Origin: Channallabes apus
Taxonomy: Eukaryota; Chordata; Actinopteri; Siluriformes; Clariidae
Direction of reading: 5' to 3'
Length of the DNA stretch: 64,000 bases
Assembly: GCA_030522415.1 (NCBI GenBank)
Contig: CM060127.1
Span: forward strand, 16,759,314 to 16,823,313
The position numbers were made by a program, and so were the translations under genes. The notes beneath the pieces were generated by a model that worked only from the letters and a program-made list of their open reading frames with translations, was not told the DNA's origin and searched no databases. Positions 1 to 9,775 of this stretch are shown one piece after another (position 1 is the first letter of the stretch; the number at the start of each line of letters is the position of its first letter).

Positions 1-156
1 GATAGAGACTTTAATTAATTAATGTATTTATTTTACTTTATTTACCCTCTCTTGACTTATTATGGTACGAATTGCAGGTTCTTCCAAAAGAAAAAAAAAA
101 CCCTAAGATATATATATTTTTTTACATAATTTCACGCAATCATTGGACTCACTTAC

Positions 157-1618
157 CCTGCACCCCTGTAATAGTGAGTGGGACACCTTGCACCTGGACC
201 CCTGCAGTACCCAGACCTGCAATGTTGACTGTCTGCATGCCTGTCCCCGAGGCCAGCTGGGCCGTGTTCAGCGTGATGGGCGTTCCTCCGATAGCGAGAG
301 GAGCGATCTGTGTAAATGCACCACCGCTCGGACTGGAGGCCACCGGAGCCAGCGTTAGCTGCTGAGCCACACCTGCGTTCTGAACCTGCACCGTCTGCCA
401 GCTGATCTGGCCGGTTGGTGTGAGCGTGGGGGCCCGAATCAGGACCTGTGCTGGGTTCTGAAAAGCCTGCAGTTGTACATTCTGCTGCAGAGTCTGAGCT
501 GGCTGTAACTGAATGGAGCCCTGGACCAGCTGCTGGGGTTGCTGTTGTGCCTGTGTCTGCTGCTGTGGCTGCTGGATCTGGATCTGCTGCAGCACCGGGT
601 GACTAACGATGTGGAACTGCTGCACCGGGGCCTGCTGCTCAGACAATTGCAGCCCGTTGGACTGAGCCGTGCTCTGGTTGTCAGAATCGCCGCCCTGGGC
701 CCGTATGTCTTTTTGTCCCTCTGCACCTGCATCAGATGTCATTGACACTGAAGTTAAGGCGGTAGAGTCTGCAGAGATGGAGTCTGTGCCCCCTGATGTA
801 GATTCCATGCTGGTCGCGATCAACTGGCTGCCGTTCGCCACATTCACGTCGTTCGACTGCAGAAGCTGCACTGATCCCCCTCCTGCGGCCGCCACGTTGT
901 TGATGACGGGCAGAGCCAAAGTGACACCACCAATATTTATGGGTATCGTAGTGACCATAGGGGCTTGCGTGCCCTGAATGGTCTGCAGAAATGAGGGCCG
1001 AATCTGCACAGGGATGGCCTGATTTGCGACGTTCTGGGAAACTACGTTGGCCGACGTGGCTCTTGGAGGTGTGGCTAAGATGGCTTGATTGTTAGGGGTG
1101 TTAATGAGTTGAATCTGCTCAGGCTGGACGCTTAAAGTGGTCGGGTTGCTGGGGTTTAATTGGATCTGCTGACCATCGACGGTCTGCAAGTGTGGGATCA
1201 CCTGGTACTGGATCCCTCCTGTGGAATTAGGCATGTTTTGGACTTGGATGATCTGAAATTGCTGCTGCTGTGCGACTGATGCGTTGTTCAAACCGGCCGT
1301 TTTAACCTTTCGCCCGGTTGTGGCATCAACAGGGACCACACTTGTCCCTGTTGCTACACTGGCCATGCCAGAAGCCTGCATGTTGTCCTTGGTTACGGTT
1401 GTTGCTGCAGCAGGCGAAGCGGCGATGATCTGCCAGCCGTTTCCTGTGAACTGAGCAGGGAGAAGCTCCAGCTGCTGAGGGGCGTTCTGGAGCTGCAATA
1501 ACCCTTGGCTGGGGTCGATGATGATCTGCTGCTGCACGCCGGGCTGCCCCTCCCCGCCCACGCCGCCTATTTTACTGCATGTGGCTGCAAGCAGAGCGAG
1601 AGGAGATGGCTGTGCATC
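157..1618 (-). CDS. sp4: sp4 coding exon 3 (Q-rich transactivation exon)
   Basis: A 1462-base exon coding 487 residues plus one base; it starts at DAQPSPLALL and ends ...VPLTITGVQ plus one G before a GTAAGTGAGT donor. It carries both activation regions: a Q/I/L-rich half, then a Ser/Thr-rich linker (about codons 290-340 of the exon), then the second Q-rich block with QIQIQQPQQQ and the conserved TLTPTGQISWQTVQVQNAG. The large single exon matches the exon layout expected for Sp-family activation domains. The open frame continues two codons into intron 3 before a stop. Confidence 0.92.
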
Positions 1619-3726
1619 CTGCTCACGTACACACACACATGCAAAAAGAAAAAGAAAAAAAAAAAAAGAGAACAAAAAGAAAGCACTGAGTGTCAGAAAA
1701 TGTGGGCGGGATTACAGGAAGAGTGGGTGGGTGTGTGAGAACTGCAATTTCTCCATTTCTTTCATGCACACCGCCTGCAAACTGGGTCAATGCAATACTA
1801 ACACAAGACTAATACTAAAACATGTATAGATGTCATCAGATTAAGGAAAACATCGTCATCTTAGTGTCGCTGTGACTCATATTAAGAGTTTGGCCAATGA
1901 TTGATTCTGTTGCTAACTGTCTTTAAAAATCATTACCTTTATCTTGATGTGATGTGTATTTAGGAGGCTTAATGAAAGAACAATAAAAGAGTGAATGCAT
2001 CTACACATAGCATACCTTTATATTTCTCCAAGGGTTTACCAGTGTCTAAATGCCGAATAAAACACAATCCTAATGCATTATACTAATACTATTTTACTAT
2101 TGTATATTAAAACACTATGTATAATAACGAGTCCTACAGATGGTGCAATCGAAACTTTTTACAGAGCACAGCGTCCTGTGACTGCGTGATAGGAGAAAAT
2201 TATTTACCAAGTTTGTTTAGAATTGTAACAAAATCTGCAGTCTTAATACCTGATCTGGATATTTAGAAACTCATGGTACTTACAAAATTGCAAGACAAAT
2301 CAAATTGACACCCAGCTATCGTGATAATATTGTATTAGCTGGTCCCTAATGATTCTCAATGCATGTGTGAGTGCGTGTGTGTGTATAGGACCAGTCAAAA
2401 GTTTGGACACAAGTTTGGATTTATTTTCTATGTTCTAAAACAATATTGTTGATATTTTCAAAACTATTACGCAACACCTATGGCATTAGGTAATTAACTA
2501 AGAGCAGCAACAGTCTTATTGTTATTTGAAGACCCGAAGGTCAGCTGTTCTGGAACAGTTCTTGCAAGAATAGTATTGTCAAGTGCATTTGCAAAACACA
2601 TCAAGCACCATAATGAAATATCTCATGAAGACCTTCCCAGGAAAGCAAGGCTAAAACTTAACTCTACTGCAGAGGAGAAGTTCATTTAGAGTTACCAGCC
2701 TTAGAAATCACCAATTAACAAGTAGCACCCCAGATTAGAGGTTATGAAGGCTTTACAGATCATGAGTAGCAGACACATCTCAAGATCAACTGTTAAAAGA
2801 GATTATGAAATATTTTGGATGCCTGCAGCATTATTTTACAATGTCGAAAGAAATAAAAATGAGGTAAGACCATGGAATTAAAGAGTGTGTCCAAACTTTT
2901 GACACCAGATGTGTTAACTCAAGTTCATCAAAAATACAAGATATGATTCTGTGCGTGTGTGTAAAAAGTGCTCATTTCCCTTCTCTATAGGTACTTATAC
3001 GAAACATTGCATATTATAGTATGGCAAGAACCCTGATAACGGTCACTGGGTTACAAAACCACAAACAAAAGGATCTAATTATGGCATGCCTACGCCTGTC
3101 CTGAGATGTGTCTTAATAACCTGACAAAAATACAGAAACATGTTACAGTGTACACACCATAACAACACTGATTACAGGCAAACACAAGGTAGACAGCAGG
3201 GTAATATAAAGTGGGGATTACACCTAGGGTTGTGGGGTAATAACCAAAACTCATTACTTGTACTCATATGCACTAGACAGCACATAACCTCAGATGACTT
3301 TGCTGCATGCTGTATAGTGCGGAAGTGTGCAGTGTGAGCAGGAAGACGTGTGTGTGCGCGCGCGCGTTTGGAGCAATAGTGCGCCAAGTTGACAGGACAA
3401 ACTTTTTGTAATACCTGCGAGGATGTTTTCCCTTTATTGCCCTTTTCACCACCACCACCTGACTTCCCCCCGTCTGTCGCCATGACTTCTTTCTTTTGAT
3501 CTGCGAAAACATTTTAAAAAGATAAATCAACATCAGAGAGAAACTAAGTGGCTTAGTGCCTTTTAGCTTAGGGAGGGCCGCGTCCCAATCCGCACAGTGC
3601 TCCCTTAAACAGCGCCCTCTTACATACAGGCTCACACAGCGTACACCAGTGCACTACGTGTTTAATAGTAATGCGATTGGGATTGCGCCCAGCTTTCTAT
3701 AAGTCTACGGAGACAAATAGTCGAGA

Positions 3727-3783
<57 letters not shown>

Positions 3784-4060
3784 CTAGCTTTACATTAAAT
3801 TATATATATGTTACATATCAAATTTTGGTTGAACGATTAAGACAAACTGGAGACAATGGTTAGACTGATTGCACAATGGTGTCAAAACGAAGACGAAGGA
3901 ATCTTTAAAAGAATACATGAGCAATATGGATATAAGAGCAAAACAAAACAAAAACACGGAAGAGGAAAAATGGGGAAAGGAGGCGACAGGTTGCCACAGA
4001 GAGAGGGAAAGACATAGGGGTGGAGACGACAATATGGGAGGGAGGGTACGCACCACTCAT
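157..4060 (-). CDS. sp4: sp4 transcription factor, 5' part (three coding exons; zinc fingers beyond the left edge)
   Basis: This is the N-terminal 518 codons of an Sp1-family factor that binds GC boxes through three C2H2 fingers and activates transcription through glutamine-rich domains in the nucleus. The spliced protein starts MSDQKKEVMATDGGK, runs through QPSPLALLAATCSKIG (the Sp box) and QQQIIIDPSQGL, then Q-rich stretches with VIPHLQTVDGQQIQ, PINIGGVTLALPVINNVAA and VLIRAPTLTPTGQISWQTVQ. These match vertebrate Sp4 better than Sp1 or Sp3 (from memory). Exons are 4060-4054, 3500-3415 and 1618-157, joined by GT-AG introns whose phases close the frame exactly. The fingers and C-terminus are off the window, so the gene is cut by the edge, not broken. 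A reading frame that begins MFSFFFF upstream of exon 3 is intron read-through. No frameshift is visible. Confidence 0.93.
1619..3414 (-). other. sp4 intron 2
   Basis: Intron between coding exons 2 and 3. Near its 3' end (minus strand) it has a long T-rich tract (about 1683-1640), then a GT-repeat and a GAGCAG tandem acceptor. It holds a deleted Tc1-like transposon at 2394-2903. The rest is AT-rich with nothing recognisable. Confidence 0.8.
2394..2903 (+). mobile_element. internally deleted Tc1-like transposon in sp4 intron 2
   Basis: Perfect 17-bp inverted ends, GTCAAAAGTTTGGACAC at 2394-2410 and its complement at 2887-2903. The interior keeps the start of a Tc1 transposase helix-turn-helix region in degenerate form (around GAAGGTCAGCTGTTCTGG and GCAGAGGAGAAGTTCAT), but the DDE catalytic part is missing. 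It is non-autonomous and probably inert. Confidence 0.75.
3415..3500 (-). CDS. sp4: sp4 coding exon 2
   Basis: 86 bases between the acceptor ...TTTTCGCAG and the donor GTATTA. It encodes the low-complexity Gly/Lys segment (SGGGGEKGNKGK) ending in SSQ. The exon ends in phase 0, so exon 3 continues with DAQPSPLALL, as in other vertebrate Sp4 proteins. The poor +4 to +6 donor positions are unusual but tolerable. Confidence 0.87.
3729..3779. repeat. (AT)n microsatellite in sp4 intron 1
   Basis: About 50 bases of uninterrupted AT dinucleotide between sp4 exons 1 and 2. Confidence 0.98.
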
Positions 4061-4067
4061 CCCGCAT
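4053..4067 (-). promoter_or_regulatory. upstream ATG overlapping the sp4 start
   Basis: An ATG lies 7 bases upstream of the sp4 ATG in a different frame. In the spliced message it reads ATG CGG GAT GAG TGA, with the stop formed across the exon 1-2 junction. The main ATG sits inside this mini-ORF. It could lower or tune sp4 translation; function is inferred. Confidence 0.5.
4054..4060 (-). CDS. sp4: sp4 coding exon 1 (ATG AGT G)
   Basis: Only seven coding bases, ATGAGTG, followed by a GTGCGT donor. Joined to exon 2 they give Met-Ser-Asp-Gln-Lys-Lys, the known Sp4 N-terminus. This start was chosen over the in-exon-2 Met (MATDGGK, at 3483) because the splice sites and the conserved MSDQKK agree. 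The in-exon-2 Met remains possible as a downstream start. Confidence 0.85.
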
Positions 4068-4079
4068 TAATAAAACCGG

Positions 4080-4330
4080 AGAGGAGTTGTTAACGAAAAA
4101 AAGGCCGGACGCTGTGGAGGCAGAGGCAGGCAGAAGGCCCGGAGAAGGACGGCCTATTTTTCCCCACGAATGGCTGCTGTTGCTGCGTTGCGCCGCACAT
4201 CCACCGGAGAGCCGAGGCGAGGCGAGCAGACCCACCCGCCAGGAAGGGCGGTACCAACCGCGGCCACTACTACAATTCCACCCAGCTATAACCACCACCT
4301 ACCCCGGCGGGATATAATTAAAACCGCACT
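4080..4330 (-). promoter_or_regulatory. GC-rich sp4 5' UTR / proximal promoter region
   Basis: About 250 bases are much richer in GC and CpG than the surrounding DNA (CGGACGC, GCGTTGCGCCGC, GAGGCGAGGCGAG), immediately 5' of the sp4 start codon. This fits a 5' UTR or CpG-island core promoter. No TATA box was seen. Confidence 0.45.
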
Positions 4331-4670
4331 TTACCTTTTAGTGCTTTTTTTCTCCCCTCCAACTTGTAGTCTGCCTGAAAAATTTAAAGTGTTTCCACGG
4401 AAACGCATCCAAATCCAACTTAACGCTCTATGTGTGTGTCTGTGTGTGTGTGTGTCTATGTGACTCTCCCCCAAAGCTCCACCCACTTTCATTTAAATAG
4501 CACGTCTGAAAAAATATTCACCCATACTCTTCTTTTCTAATGTACTCATTTCCATTTCCATAAAATTATTCTAATATTAACATTATTCACACTCTACACC
4601 CTAAAACCTTTCAATATTGCAAACGTTCCTTATTCCCCCCTCAATCACAATTGTATTTTGTTGCTTTTGT

Positions 4671-4875
4671 GGGCGGATGCTCCCCGCCCACATATTCAGA
4701 TTGGACGTTAACCGTCGGAAGGCGCGTGCAACCATGGGGATTGTAGTTTAAAACCAGGTGAAATAGTGATACGATAGGGAAAAAGACTACAAGTCCCACA
4801 AAGTTTAGCGCGAATATGTGCCTTCAGATGGGGAGGGTGTTATCATGTTCGGTTGAAGGGAATGAAGAAGGGCGG
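4671..4875. promoter_or_regulatory. candidate TATA-less promoter upstream of sp4
   Basis: A tight group of promoter motifs stands out from AT-rich flanks: facing GC boxes (GGGCGG at 4671, CCCGCCC at 4683), an inverted CCAAT (ATTGG, 4700-4704), two sequences like the ZNF143/Staf core ACTACAANTCCCA (minus strand 4748-4731; plus strand 4786-4800), and another GGGCGG at 4870. It is 600-800 bases upstream of the sp4 ATG. The opposed motifs would allow bidirectional initiation. Which start sites are used cannot be told from sequence. Confidence 0.5.
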
Positions 4876-4880
4876 TAACT

Positions 4881-5454
4881 TGTGCTGTGTGGGGGTTGGG
4901 CGAATGCAAACGGGTGGAGAGAGAAACCGAGTACTCCCTTCAGCAGGTTTGCGTTGTGTTGTGAAAAAAATTAAATAATAAGTAATAATTCTGAACATGC
5001 ATGTTTGAGTTGAATGACCAACTTATTTTACACACATTTTTTTCCCCAAACAAACTTTGTTGTTAGGGATTTATTCCTAATAAGGACGTGGTTATTCCAG
5101 GTGTTGTCACAGGTGACGTTATGATTTCTTGAAATTATATGAAATATACGTTTTGCACATTAGCTGCTTTTTATTGAATTATTTACAAATTCTTATAATG
5201 TGTCAAACCAAAGACACCTGCACCACACTTCACATCAACCCTATTTGTTTAGAGATTATTAAGATGCTAAAATGGTGGTTTGCTGTACAAAATGAATTAT
5301 TATATAATAAATCCTTAATAGAAGTAAAGTAGCAAAGATAAAGTGTATATCATTTTTTGACAGACTGGATCAGTTTTTAATAGCCTTGTTGTGATGGCCC
5401 CCTGGTGACCATGAGCATCATTGCATGTACATTTGCAAAAGTTTACTATAGGGC
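4881..5454. other. intergenic, nothing recognised
   Basis: AT-rich DNA upstream of sp4. Short open frames here have no domain-like composition. No repeat family was recognised. Confidence 0.5.
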
Positions 5455-5678
5455 AATGTGACAGTGATTAGCACTGCTGCCACAGTGTGTGTGTGTGTGT
5501 GTGTGTGTGTGTAGTTTTGGACATGATCTGTCTATGCTTGGTGGGTTTCCTCCGGGTACTCAAGTTTCCTCCCACAGTCCAAAGTCAAGCAGATTAGGTT
5601 AATTGGTGTTCCTAAATTGCAGGTAGTGTGTGAATCATTATGTAAGTGTGTGTACATCTGTGCCCTGCGATCGACTGA
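5455..5678 (+). mobile_element. tRNA-derived SINE (family A), 5' half, split by a LINE
   Basis: An eroded head (GTGATTAGCACTGCTGCC), a (GT)n at 5486-5513, then the family body (GGTGGGTTTCCTCCGGGTAC, CAGATTAGG, TAATTGGTGTTCCTAAATTG) up to CCCTGCGAT. The missing 3' end resumes after the LINE, at 6588-6660. Confidence 0.7.
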
Positions 5679-6590
5679 CATGACATGACATGGTGTGAAG
5701 AAAACTGCCTCCGACTGAACGTCAGTAAGACGAAGGAGCTGGTGGTGGACTTCAGAAGGGGACAACTGGACCACAAACCCCTCATCATCAATGGAGCTCC
5801 AGTGGAGAGAGTGAGCAGCTTCAAGTACTTGGGCGTCCACATCTCCGAGGATCTGATTTGGACTGAGCATATCTGTGCTCAGACGAAAAGGGCAAAGCAG
5901 CGTCTGTACCACCTGAGGCAGTTGAGGAAGTTTGGGGTTTCCCCTGCTGTCCTTAAGGCTTTCTACTCGGGTGCTGTTGAGAGCATCCTCACACAGAACA
6001 TTTCATCCTGGTTTGGGAATAGTTGTGTACAGGACAGGAAAGCCCTCCAGAGAGTGATCCGGGCAGCTGAACGCTGCTGCAGGTTAACTCTCCCCTCCAT
6101 GCAGGACATCTACACCAGGAGATGTAAAACCAGGGCAGCTCAAATCATTAAGGACTTGTCGCACCCCAATAACGGAGTGTTCAAACTTCTGCATTCAGGC
6201 AGAAGGTTCCGGGTCATTATGGCCAAAACGGAGAGACTCAGGAGGAGTTTTTATCCACAGGCGATTAGACTCCTCAACCATGATGGGCCACTCTCCCATT
6301 CATAGGACTGTACCAGTTCACCCACACACTGCTGTGCTGACATTCCACACTGCACACTGCACTTTAGTCTGGACTGTAAGCATCACTTGCACTAACATTT
6401 TATCCTGCTCATATACACACTTTATTATTATGTTTACATTTGCACCTTTTTTTTCCAATTTCTATTTATAGATAATTTCTTTTGTTTCTTGTTATTTGCA
6501 CGAAGTAGGAGCGGTTCAGGATACATTTCACTGCGTGTTGTACTTGTATAACTATGCATGTGACAAATAAAGAATCTTGAATCTTGAATG
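5679..6590 (+). mobile_element. 5'-truncated Rex1/CR1-like LINE
   Basis: Keeps the last part of the reverse-transcriptase ORF and a 3' UTR that ends in AATAAAGAATCTTGAATCTTGAATG, the tail expected for fish Rex1-type elements. The missing fingers and palm are upstream, as in target-primed 5' truncation. It landed inside a SINE, whose two parts flank it. Confidence 0.8.
5685..6305 (+). pseudogene. reverse-transcriptase C-terminal fragment (Rex1/CR1-like)
   Basis: 206 codons open and intact: LNVSKTKELVVDF, then SFKYLGVHI, then the thumb/C-terminal block KAFYSGAVESILT and RAAERCCRL. The palm motif with the catalytic Asp pair is absent, so it cannot be an active enzyme. The frame has no stop, suggesting a fairly recent insertion. 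Confidence 0.8.
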
Positions 6591-6660
6591 TACACCGCTT
6601 CGTGTACACGTCTTTGATAGATTCCAAGCCCCCTGCTATGCGGTATAGACAATGAGTATA
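6588..6660 (+). mobile_element. SINE family A, 3' part resumed after the LINE
   Basis: Degenerate GTACACCGCTTCGTG...GATAGATTCCAAGCCCCC...GCGGTATAGACAATGAGTA matches the end of the family (GTGTACCCCGCC ... GGATAGGCTCC ... GCGGTATAGAA plus GAAT tail). It completes the element begun at 5455. Confidence 0.6.
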
Positions 6661-6684
6661 ATTTGATATAATTTTAAGTATTAT

Positions 6685-6903
6685 AGGGCACGGTGGCATA
6701 ATAATTAGCACTGTTTCCTCGCACCTCCAGGGTTGAGGTTTTCGATTCCTGCCTCAGGTCTGTGTGCATGGAGTTTACATGTTCTCCCTATGCTTGGTGA
6801 GTTTCCTTCCATAGTCCAAAGACATGCAGATTAGGCTAATTGGTGTCCCCAAATTGCATTTTCTTAGTGTGTGTTTGTCCCCTGCAATAGGTTGGCACCC
6901 TGA
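6685..6903 (+). mobile_element. tRNA-derived SINE (family A), truncated 3' end
   Basis: Starts GGGCACGGTGGCATAATAATTAGCA (A-box-like) and includes GGTTTTCGATTCCTGCC (degenerate B box), then the body TGTGTGCATGGAGTTTACATG. Stops soon after CCCCTGCAATAGGTTGGCACC. Confidence 0.8.
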
Positions 6904-7456
6904 GAATTATTTTTGAAAAGGACCAGGATCATAGGAGAAGCTTTCCTCTTTTAGCTGACATTGAATAGTGGAATTATAAATCATTACTCTTCTGCAACTG
7001 TATATCGATCATAAAGCTAAAAGTGTTGAAAAGATAATCAGCATGATTTAGCTCTAGAGTTTCCTCTCCTGATTGCCCGGTTTCCTTCGATTTCTTAAAA
7101 TCTTGGTAATGGGAAATACTGTAAAATGGCTACTCTGAAATAAACCTAGGTGTTTATGTTCGTGTGCATGGCACCCTGCAACCCACTGGTTCAACTCCTC
7201 ATCTCCATAGTGTACTGTCCCTATGATATAGGGTTTCAAGAGTAGACACCACAGAAATCTAGACTACCTTTAGGACCCATAAAGACTGTGTATGTGTGTA
7301 TGTGTGTGTGTGTGTAAAGTTGCTTGAAATAAGGACCTTTACAGTAGGAGATGACAATCAGACAATCAATGTTTTACTGCTCGTCCACAAGGGGGCAATA
7401 TAGGACCTATACAACATAGACACGTCTCTTGCTCAACTCTTATCAATGCTGAAATT

Positions 7457-7976
7457 ACAGTACTGTGCAAAAGTATAAGGAGCCCTGTTTTTTCCCCCAA
7501 ATCTTTATTATGTATGTTTATGTTATGACTTCATTAAAAAGTCAGTACAAAAACATTTCTCACTCAAAAACAATGCAAACTTCATGCACACAGAAGCAGG
7601 AATCAAACCTGGATGGGAATCGAACCCAGACCCTGAAGAGGAAAGGCAACAATGCTAACCACTAAGCCACCACTAAAAGCTTTTTGGATTTTCAAATTTG
7701 CCTACATAAAAAAAAGAAGGTTTGACAATGTCCGCAAATGGACTGAGGCTGGATTTGCAGAATGTTCAGTACTGGGCAGCTAATTTTCTTATGAGACGGC
7801 ACAAATTGTATCCGAGACTATATTAGAAGCAAACTACTGTCACACCAATTAATTGAGTTTGTTGTTTACTGTATTTTATAGTATTATTTTTTTTTAAATG
7901 TAGAAACCATTTTTTGAAGACATCCCTACTCTATATCGGTTATTTGCATGTGCCCAAGACTTTTGCACAGTATTGT
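7457..7976. mobile_element. non-autonomous inverted-repeat DNA transposon
   Basis: 18-bp terminal inverted repeats with one mismatch: ACAGTACTGTGCAAAAGT at 7457-7474 and its complement at 7959-7976. No transposase ORF inside. A SINE head fragment (7570-7675) sits in the middle. Confidence 0.72.
7570..7675 (-). mobile_element. SINE family A head fragment
   Basis: Minus-strand match to the tRNA-like head: GCACACAGAAGCAGGAATC, GAATCGAACC (B box complement), AATGCTAACCACTAAGCCACC (A box complement). It lies inside the 7457-7976 element. The AATCAAACC/AATCGAACC doubling is odd. Confidence 0.6.
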
Positions 7977-8109
7977 TTGTCCTCTTATGGGGCACAATGA
8001 TATGTGAGGAAATCTGACTTAGACAGCTGGTAAACTACATATGTATACTAGGAACCCAGACAGATAGGAACTGAGAAAGCAGGTCTGTAGTACTATGTGT
8101 CAGATGTTG

Positions 8110-8285
8110 TCCTAAATTTGGGGCTGGGATTTGACCTGGGACTGGGACTGGTATCAGATTTAAATTGAAATTGTGATTTGATTTTTATATGTCACTGAGA
8201 TTTGATTTGGAAATGGGACTGGGATAGGGATTGTATTTTGGACTTGAACTGGAATTTAATACAAATTTCAGAAGTGGAATTTGAC
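8110..8285 (+). repeat. degenerate GGGACTGGGATTTGG-type simple repeat, left part
   Basis: Irregular tandem of GGGACTGG, GATTTGG and TGATTTGAT units. The same composition returns at 9085-9230 after a LINE fragment, so one repeat was probably split. Confidence 0.5.
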
Positions 8286-9085
8286 AAAGATTTGACAGCT
8301 CTATCAGCTCTAATAATAGCATACATGCCTAGAGTGTCAGAGCAGGAAACACTTTTATCCTCTTGGAGCATGACATGACAAAGACTTTCAAGAGAGTGAA
8401 CACCAGGATTCTTCCTGGCGCAGTCAGTAATCCACAAATGCTTTAAACAGTATTTCATTGTTCCTTTACCAAAGAAATCCCAGCCTGACTGCCTCAACGT
8501 TTATCATCCAGCAGCCTTGACCTGAGTTGTTAAAATGTTTTTAAAGGCTGGTTAAAAACTTAATCACGTCTTCATTAACTGACCAGCTGGACCCACTGAA
8601 ATTTAAATATCGCCCAAATCAATCAACTAATGATGTTATCACAAAGGCAAAGGTGATGATCTCATACACAAAATAATTTTCTCAATTGATCTCATACACA
8701 AACATGGGTCCATCCCTGTGTCAGTCAGGACTTTCTACCCTAAGCAGTACACACGGGTAGACATTTCTCAAACTTATTTAGCAATGAAGCCTCCAGAGTT
8801 GTCTTCTGAGTCACCTGCTGTTCTCACTGTACACTTTTATAATAGTGTGGCTTCTTGCAACTCTACCACCATTGTTAAGTTTTGATTGGCCTGATCTCTG
8901 ACAATGATGAAAGGGACTATCTAGAGGAGACAAAACACCTGGTATACTGTTGCCAGGACAGCAACCTCCTCCTTAACATTTATGTTTATTCCTGTTTTTA
9001 TACCATGTACATTCTGGAAACATTTCACTGCACATTGTACAGTGAATGGAGTGTGAGACCAAGGAAGTTTGAATTTGATTTGCCA
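8286..9085 (+). pseudogene. degenerate Rex1-like LINE reverse-transcriptase remnant
   Basis: Around 8440-8640 the translation reads FIVPLPKKSQPDCLNVYHP, with AALT and NQSTNDVI following, as in LINE reverse transcriptases; stops interrupt it. Around 8880-8980 GLISDNDERDYLEET and QDSNLLLN mark the region after the palm, with a stop just upstream where the catalytic motif is expected. The 3' UTR keeps AACATTTCACTGCACATTGTAC. Clearly dead. Confidence 0.6.
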
Positions 9086-9230
9086 TGATAATCTGATTTA
9101 GATTGGGGATTAGATATGGATTTGAATTTGGTTTTATTCTGCATTGGGATTAGATTTGGGCCTTGAATAAGCACTGACTTGGATGTGGGATTGAAATTTA
9201 AATTTTATTTGGGATTGGGAATAATGTAAA
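9086..9230 (+). repeat. degenerate GATTTGG-type simple repeat, right part
   Basis: Continues the irregular GATTAGATTTGGG / TTGGGATTGGGA motif seen at 8110-8285. Confidence 0.5.
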
Positions 9231-9430
9231 TTATATAATTATTGAAGTCAATACATGGTTTTATTTAACTTTTACCCACGGAATTTAATCAAGATATGCC
9301 GTGTTAAAATGTTGACCTGAAGTATTTTTATTCTAGTTTCATTCAGTTGCAGTTACATGGCCCAGACAAAAGATGAAATGTTTTTCTACACTTACCTTTG
9401 ATTACACAATGTGGTGGGAAGTTACTGCTT

Positions 9431-9775
9431 CCAGAGCCACTTACTCACACAATCACAGTTGTCTATACCGCTTTATATGGAGCCTATCCCAGGAGACTTA
9501 ATGCACGAGGCAGGGTAAACCCTGGACAGGGTGCCAATCCAACGCAAGACACACACATACACACATTCACACATTACAGGCAATTTGGAGAACACCAGTC
9601 TGCATGTTTTTGGACTGTGGGAGGAAACCGGAGTGTCCGGAGGAAACCCACCAAGCACCGAGAACATGCAAACTCCATGCACACAGAGACAGGAATCGAA
9701 CTCGGACTCTGGAGGTGCAAGGTGACAGTGCTAACCACTACACCACTGTGCCGCTGTCCCAGAGCCACTCATTCA
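9431..9775 (-). mobile_element. SINE family A with ~17-bp target duplication
   Basis: Near-complete copy (9448-9758, minus strand) flanked by CCAGAGCCACTTACTCA (9431-9447) and CCAGAGCCACTCATTCA (9759-9775), a 17-bp direct repeat with two mismatches. The B box (GAATCGAACTC complement) and A box (GCTAACCACTACACC complement) are at the right end. Confidence 0.85.

Noticed and set aside
149..1675. A 508-codon open frame starting MFSFFFFLFLF as the whole N-terminus of the sp4 protein
   Set aside because: The first ~19 residues translate the polypyrimidine tract and acceptor of intron 2; exons 1 and 2 supply the true N-terminus.
4087..4463. Open frames in the GC-rich region upstream of sp4
   Set aside because: No domain; lie in the likely sp4 5' UTR/promoter; CpG-rich DNA lacks stops by composition.
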